Assembly (NCBI GenBank): GCA_963922205.1
Contig: CAWUHX010000125.1
Coordinates: 372,001-436,000 of the forward strand
Reading direction: 5' to 3'
From: Romanomermis culicivorax
Lineage: Eukaryota; Nematoda; Enoplea; Mermithida; Mermithidae
DNA length: 64,000 nt
Below, piece by piece: positions 58,002-64,000 of the stretch. Under the pieces are notes generated by a model that saw nothing but the letters and a program-made list of their open reading frames with translations, ran no database searches and was not told the DNA's origin. Position numbers and translations under genes: made by a program. Positions within the stretch are counted from its first letter, which is position 1. Each line of letters begins with the position of its first letter.

Positions 58002-58073
58002 GTGTTGGCGGCAAAGAACGATGGAAATGGAAACGGACGACGTCAGCAAGCGAGCGGAAAATGGAGATGTTCG
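58002..58073 (+). CDS. Possible first coding exon of an unknown gene
   Basis: A clean acceptor (TTTCATCTTTCAG-like) precedes GTGTTGGCGGCAAAGAACG. An ATG follows at 58021 and 18 codons (acidic/basic, starting MEMETDDVSKRAENGDV), ending at a consensus donor CG|GTAAGT at 58073/58074. Composition is higher in GC than the surroundings. No matching downstream exon could be found: the frame at 58455-58694 does not join in phase. It could be an SL-spliced first exon, or a chance pattern. Confidence 0.4.
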
Positions 58074-58130
58074 GTAAGTTTCTTAGCTCAAAAGGTAAAG
58101 TCTCAGGTTGATCTGAGGTCAACCCCCCTA

Positions 58131-58380
58131 CCCCAGTTTGGAAAAAATTTTAAAAATTTGCAAAAAAGTGTATTTTTGGCCTTTTTTGGGAAAAATTTCG
58201 ACTTTTTTCTACCTCCCACCCCAAAAATTTCGGATTTACCCCCCCCCCCCCTCCCAACTGGTCGGAAGTCTTACAGGTATGTTGGGGGGGGGGGGCGAAA
58301 AAAGTCGAAATTTTTCCCAAAAAAGGCCAAAAAACATACACTTTTTTGCAAATTTTTTTTAATTTTTTCCAAACTGGGGG
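58131..58380 (+). repeat. Fold-back repeat with ~85-bp arms
   Basis: The left arm 58131-58211 (CCCCAGTTTGGAAAAAATTT through AAAATTTCGACTTTTTTCTA) is nearly the exact reverse complement of the right arm at 58295-58380. The ~80-base centre contains C-runs and ACTGGTCGGAAGTCTTACAG. The same arm sequence exists singly at 19117-19190. A folded transcript would form a long hairpin. Confidence 0.82.
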
Positions 58381-59474
58381 GGTTGGGTATATGGTTGGCC
58401 AAGTTGGCCCCCCAAGCATATGTAGGTATGTGTCTGTGCACAAAAAACCACTGAATGGCATGGCGCTTCCTACAGTTATTTGACATAATTTCAATAACCA
58501 CCAATACACAATTTTATGTGGAAGTAATAACTGGCGTTCCAAATCTTAATAAGTATACTATCAGTTGGGGTAGACAACATTTCAGGTCAAACAGACTGTC
58601 CGCTATAGAAAGAGACATTTTTTTACTTACAGATTTCTCAGAAATCAAAGCTAGTCGAAAATATTTATTCGACGAAGAAGTGATTGCAATATAACACTGG
58701 AAGGCCACAATCATACGGAAAAATCATCTCGCCTATCGTCTTTTGCTATAGATAGAATTGTGTTTGACACCGGAATGATACTCTAGACACTTTGACCACT
58801 AAACCAGATAATTGGCGAAATTTTCAGATGGTCTCATTGACGAAAAAATTCTGTCAATGATTACAAGTATAAGCTTGCTTGTTTTTTTCCGTACAGGACG
58901 GTCCTTACATGCTAGAAATCTATAAAATACGTTGTAGGACGCTTCTACGTATATGTAGTCCCAGCTGAATTTCATGAAGCCAACGAGGAAACCAAAATAT
59001 AAAAACTATCATGTTTATCCACTTTTAATTTGAATTTTATTACACTCGAGAATTTCGACTTGACCAGGTTATTGAAGGTATCAGTTTGTCTCTTTGCGTA
59101 AGAAAATTGACTACAGTAGTAGTGAGTTTACAATTTTTTTCGTACTGAACCTATACTTACGTCGGCTCACTACGATATTCCCACATAAATTATACTACAT
59201 GCCAATTGATTAAAAATTACAGTGAGAAAGAAAATTTCATTTGACACAGAATACATAAACTATACTCTGTGCATTTTCAAATGAGCCGCGAAACGTAAAA
59301 AATATATCAAAGAAATCCGGTGGGCCTGTAATGTAATAAGCCATCATGATATTTTTCCAACTGGGAAGAGAAGCGACCGCGTACGCAGATTGCTTATTAT
59401 TTGCATGAGCATCTTTTTTATTCTAGAACTTTGGAAAAAATGGATCAGAAGGATCGCGTTTGACTGCTTGAACG
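58381..59474 (+). other. Intergenic, no clear gene
   Basis: A frame at 58455-58694 looks somewhat protein-like, but it has no known motif and no compatible splice phase with 58073. The remainder is AT-rich, lying downstream of the collagen gene. Confidence 0.4.
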
Positions 59475-59480
59475 TTTATT
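59475..59480 (-). terminator. Polyadenylation signal AATAAA for the collagen gene
   Basis: On the minus strand AATAAA lies about 104 bases after the TAA stop at 59584-59586, a normal 3' UTR length for nematode genes. Confidence 0.6.
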
Positions 59481-59583
59481 GACTACGATTTCACATTAAC
59501 CTTTACATGAGAGAGTCAATAAATTATATGAAAGACGAAACAGCTTTTAAAATTTGTTGTGCCAAAATCCTGCGAAAACTTGC

Positions 59584-62500
59584 TTAATGAGTTTTCTTGT
59601 AAGGTCGTGGAGGCGGAGACGGGTAAACAGGCGGAGCGGCCGTCTTTGGCGCTTCGGTGGCAACGGGCAAGTTGGCCGGCGGGTAGACGGGCGGTAAAGT
59701 TTGCACAGTTTGAACGATAGGAGCGTTGGTGGCCGGGGCGGGAGCAGGAGTATTGCGGCGCGGTTCGCACGGACAATATTGGGCGTCCTTGCCCGGTTTG
59801 CCCGGTTGACCTGGACCACCGGCTGGGCCTTTGCCGCCGTTTTCGCCAGGTGTACCACCGCGACCAGCTTCACCAGAGCCACCTGACAAAAAAGTTGGGT
59901 TTTGAAAAGCGAGCACAAACGTTCTGGTTAGCATGACGATTAGCATTATCTTGGGACATCAAAAACTAAATTCCTTAGGCCTACAGCTGATTCCTTAAAT
60001 TAAAATTATATCTTGTACGAGATTTTCGAATCGAGATCTTCCTAAATACGGTTTATCAGTCAAACTTCTAGAAGGGCGACAGTCAGCAAAATACTTGTTT
60101 TTCTAGTTAGCTCGGCTAAAATTCGAGCTAGAATAATTTTTGACATGTTATTTTTAATATCATTTCATTTGTGTTAGTTCCAGCTGTTACAAAACTGGCC
60201 TAAGCGAGAGATGCGCAATTTTGTTATTCTTGACACATCATTTCGGGAAATATCTTATTTGGGATATGCATTGCATAAAACCCGATTCTTGGTTGACATC
60301 AGAATGGATGAAGCTGAGCATAAAAAAGTCAATAACATGATTTATACATAGATAATAAAACAAAATACCGTAGATAACAGATTTACTCAGTAAATATTAG
60401 GTGAGCATTTTTGATACAGTATATGGTCAACTGTGTTTATCAAAATGGTTTACTGTTGAGAAAAATAGACAAATACGAACATAAGCTGTTTTTCAGGACG
60501 AAAATTTTTGAACCGTTTTGAATCCTAGCAAATACAGAACTTTCCTGAAGAGAAAACTTGTATCAAGAGTTACCATACATAAATGTGATGTTTGCAGAAC
60601 AATAATCAGTCATCATTTCATAAGTGCAATTTGAATCGATAAAAGACTGTTGAAACGAAATTAGACAAACGCGTCATTAAATTTAAGAAAAAATTCATTC
60701 ACTGACGTGAATCAAAAAACGCCAAAAGTTCTTATTAATCATGATTAATTTAATGACGATTCTGTTTTATATAGCATAACTATAATAAGTAAAAAATGTT
60801 CTTTTACCTTGGTTGCCGGGTTTGCCAGCAGAGCCGAGACTGCCGGGTGGGCCAGCCGGTCCTGGTGCGCCTTTTTCGCCTTTAGGTCCGGCTAGACCTT
60901 TGAGGCCCCGAGTTCCTTCGGGTCCACGTTCACCTTGAGGTCCGGGAGCTCCTCGTTTGCCTTAGAAAAATGATGAATACTGATGATATTGTTAATAAAA
61001 CCTACGATTTTTGCCAATTATGCAGTTGAATTCACGTAACTGGAATACTTATTAATAGTTCCATCGAATGATTTCGGTAGTAGATGCTCATATTTATTTA
61101 AGTGAAAATCTTGCAATAAAGTATAGCTTTTCATGTTCCACTATTTTCAGCATGATAAAATAACATGGCAAAAAACTTACCATCAGCACCGGGATTGCCA
61201 GATGCACCTGGTGGTCCAGCGGCGCCATCCTTGCCACATTCACCTGAAGCAAACCGATTTTTACATCAAATTATAAAAATAATCATAATGCTGAAATTTT
61301 AAGCGAATAAGAGAACCATTTGCTGACATTTTTCTATATTTAGATTCCAATAGAACAAAATTACCATTTAAGTTGATCAAAAATATGCATTAGACAAAAA
61401 ATCAGTGGTCAAAATCAGCTAATACTTTTGGTCAAACAATTGTAAAGACAAGGCATTTCTACCAATCAATGAGGCTGCACACCATTCATTTTAAAATGAT
61501 TGATACAGCGATCCCTTGACAGTAAGTTCAATAAGGAAAAAACTACTGAGCTTATCATTCAAATCAATGAAATAATTTTTTTGTTGGTGAGCGACAAACT
61601 AGTTAATTGGTCAAAATTTTTCGACTAGCACTCAGGTATCAACGCAGCTGTTCTAAGACATTGGACAAGCATGATCTTTTTTCATGATTTGACCTCTCAC
61701 ATTCTCATCAACAAATTTAGAATTTTTCTAAAATATAAAGTTTTCCATCTAGTGAAAACTGCTCATCAAATTGAACCTACTTTTTTAGTTTTCGCCGAGT
61801 CGATAAATAAAATGAGATATGTTAACAAAATATACCCTGATAAAAAAAAATTTCAATCCTACTAGGGTTTAGTAAAGATGTCGAAATCAGTATCTTCAAG
61901 ACAATATTTATACTTACCAGCCTTGCCGTTAGCGCCTTTGGGTCCAGCAGCGCCAGCAGGGCCAATGGGTCCTTTTTCGCCCGGTTTACCGAACGGGCAA
62001 GGAATGCACTTGCCGGTGGCATCTAACGGAACGTGAGGGAAGTTACCTGGGAGACCAACAGCTCCAGGTTGTCCAGGTTCACCAGGAGCACTGAAAAAGA
62101 GAAGTAAAAATCTTACGACCAGGTTCAAATCGGCTAAAAGGAGAAAAACTGAAAAAACTATAAACAAAAATTAAGCGAAAATAGATTCGAATCGTGACGC
62201 TTACCCATCGGCGCCTGCTTCACCGGGAGCGCCTTTGGCACCGGCCGGGCAGCTGTTCCTTTCATTGCAGGCGCACGCGACATTTCGAGCGTGTCTGGGT
62301 TTGCTGACAGTGCTGACGCCACTCAAACGTTTCAAGTTCATCAAATCACCCCATGCGCTATCAGCCAAAATATTGAATTCGCTCATGTCATTTTCAATTT
62401 CGGCGCTGAAAACTATTAGGTTTGAGAACTGGACAAAAAAAATTATTTATTTCTGCAACAAGCTTTGAGCATTTTTTGACTCAAACCACGCATTCAGGCA

Positions 62501-63603
62501 GATTCTTGACTTACTATAAATTTTTCGTAGACCGCCCAGGATCAATCAAACTAAGATGTTGCATGCGTCAACCAAGATCAATCAAGTAATAAAGTGTAAA
62601 AAGCAATTTAAAAACTTTTGTTTTATTTTATGCATTTTCTTCAATGAAATAACATGGAAAATGTGATAATCCATGTCATAATACTGTAATTCTCGCATGA
62701 GATAAGAACAGATGAGAATAGTTACTGTGTTCTCAATTCTAATCAGCAATACTGAAAATATCACATAATAATATCTGTTCATTCTTCGCGAAAATAAAAA
62801 AAAATCCTTGCTTGGAGGTTTAGCACGTTGAAATAATGCTTTCACTGTACAGCAAATCTATACTTATGATATTCTAGCCGAAATATTTTCATAGCAGAGA
62901 TATTGTCAGTAAGTACTTTTACATCTTTTTTCATACAGAAGCGAAAGCTTTACAGTCTCGTTTCCGGACTCCTCAATGACGAAAGTCATAGAGGATCCAT
63001 GAAATTTACGATTTTTAATTGTTCAAAAATGTATTCAACAATATCCGTGTTCTCAAACAGTGCACACCATACATGCACAGCATAGAAATTCTGCTGGGGG
63101 TCAGCCAGGACAGAGGGTGGAATACAAATTTTTTTCCGTTCTTGATAACGAAAAGATCTCAGAAAGTCTAACAGCCAAAATTGTTTGCTTACACACCACT
63201 TTTTAAAGTTTTCATGTTACTTTTTTGGAATTGAGTATGATTTGTTTAGAAAATTGTTAAACTACAGCAGCATTTTCATTTTTATGACGACTTTCTCTTC
63301 CCTCTGTCTTATTTTCCTTCGTCGTCTTCTCAATCATTGCTGGGAAAGTCAAATCTGCTGGGGTCAGCAAGATTGTGCTGGGGGTGAAAACTTCATCCCC
63401 AACCCCCCCCCCCCCCCAAGTTCATGTATGATGCACACTACCGGTGTCATAGAAGTGGACTGCACAGCACTTGAGAAGCATTACCGAATAATGTTCGCCT
63501 GTTGGACGATGACTGGTCCGAACAAAAAGCAAGCGAAAACCGTGCAAAAGCTGAGTAAAAGGGCGCCAGCGGCGGCCAATCGTGCCGATGCCGTGTAAGT
63601 CAT
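59584..63603 (-). CDS. Nematode cuticle collagen, six exons
   Basis: The exons on the minus strand are 63603-63485, 62405-62205, 62090-61918, 61243-61181, 60960-60808 and 59882-59584. All five introns have GT..AG ends and the phases join, giving 335 codons plus TAA. Residues 8-35 are a hydrophobic signal anchor ([17 protein letters not shown]). SAWGDLM and the Arg-x-x-Arg site RHAR (77-80) match the conserved N-terminal region and the subtilisin-type processing site of cuticle collagens. Cys pairs ([19 protein letters not shown]) bound Gly-X-Y blocks, with one non-helical interruption ([13 protein letters not shown]). The C-terminus is Pro/Tyr-rich (PVYP motifs, suited to tyrosine cross-links). 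Most exon joins split a Gly codon. The product is a secreted, trimeric structural protein of the cuticle. Confidence 0.93.
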
Positions 63604-63606
63604 CCT
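63604..63606 (-). promoter_or_regulatory. Trans-splice (or outron) acceptor next to the collagen ATG
   Basis: On the minus strand the ATG at 63603 is preceded by a single G and TTTTTTTCCTCAG (AG at 63606-63605). A pyrimidine-rich CAG right before the start codon is the usual setting for spliced-leader addition in nematodes. Confidence 0.6.
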
Positions 63607-63668
63607 GAGGAAAAAAACTGATTCTAAATTGAAAGTGGAAAATAATAAAAATACAGAATTTACCGTCC

Positions 63669-63675
63669 TTTTATA
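63669..63675 (-). promoter_or_regulatory. TATA box of the collagen gene
   Basis: CCTATAAAAGG on the minus strand lies about 66 bases upstream of the ATG. Transcription starting ~30 bases downstream would leave an outron of only about 35 bases before the splice acceptor. A TTCTAGAA palindrome (63698-63705) lies just upstream, and might bind a regulatory factor. Confidence 0.6.
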
Positions 63676-64000
63676 GGCACCCGGAGGACTACTTTTTTTC
63701 TAGAAAGAAAAGTAAGTATCATATGTAACGGTCCAGTTTTCTGGTGAACGTGGTTTGGCAAGATTTGATGATTCTTGATACAGCACAGGGCAGTTTCTTA
63801 ATAAAACCCCAGGGATGCAGGAGTCGCTCGAGCGCAGATGCAAACAATGCGGAACAAAAAAAGTTCCCCAAGGACATGTTTGGTAAATTATACTATGCGC
63901 ATAGTCTCCATTGTATAATGAACATAAACTGTAGAAAAAGTGGAAAAAACGAACATTAATTATCAGTGCGTTACAAAAATCGGATCCAAAAAAGAAACAT
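63676..64000 (-). other. Upstream region of the collagen gene
   Basis: No gene is supported here. The plus-strand frame 63744-63959 has no known motif. The region presumably holds collagen promoter elements; apart from the TTCTAGAA palindrome none were recognised. Confidence 0.4.

Noticed and set aside
57987-58542. Phe/Pro-rich frames on both strands
   Set aside because: Produced by the A/T-, C- and G-runs of the fold-back repeat.
63185-63598. 137-codon plus-strand frame
   Set aside because: Its end is antisense to collagen exon 1, which is supported by the phase-compatible splicing of all six exons.

Overview
The window is eukaryotic. It looks like intergenic, transposon-rich DNA from a nematode, with one well-supported host gene: a six-exon cuticle collagen on the minus strand at 59584-63603. 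That gene has the nematode layout of an N-terminal signal anchor, an RxxR processing site, Cys-bounded Gly-X-Y blocks and a Pro/Tyr-rich tail. A polypyrimidine-CAG acceptor lies one base before its ATG, as expected for spliced-leader trans-splicing. An enoplean-type nematode would fit the repeat load and long introns, but that is a guess. I recognised no tRNA, rRNA or CRISPR array.

Layout. 1-~6.15 kb: 3' part of a CpG-rich, nearly intact Ty3/gypsy element, whose 5' end lies outside the window. 6427-15689: a complete but decayed LTR element with ~880-bp LTRs and the unusual order Gag - Env-like glycoprotein - protease - RT - RNase H - integrase. 15.7-22.5 kb: small non-autonomous DNA elements (one hAT-type with a perfect 8-bp target duplication), fold-back repeats and old degenerate repeats. 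22508-28253: a decayed gypsy element with ~150-bp LTRs and no integrase. 28.3-34.2 kb: repeats, including a second hAT-type MITE. 34.26-38.61 kb (+) and 46.9-51.25 kb (-): two divergent, inverted, broken copies of an unrecognised gene. It carries a DEDD-type exonuclease-like domain, a Pro/Gln-rich or coiled-coil linker, a second conserved domain and an RG-rich tail. 41.4-43.76 kb: gypsy and LINE remnants. 52.1-57.65 kb (-): a gypsy pol split by a ~1.4-kb GC-rich insertion. 57.65-64 kb: a possible first exon of an unknown gene, a fold-back repeat and the collagen gene.

How the parts relate. The gypsy pieces at 1, 22.5, 41.4 and 52-57 kb share pol architecture, and the first two also share a C-H-H-C Gag zinc knuckle, so they form one lineage. 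The element at 6.4-15.7 kb belongs to another lineage, with four CCHC knuckles and an Env module between Gag and Pol. The two copies of the exonuclease-like gene align almost end to end and share a short 3'-flank motif, so the duplicated unit is larger than the coding region. The most unusual items are the Gag-Env-Pol element and this unrecognised duplicated gene.
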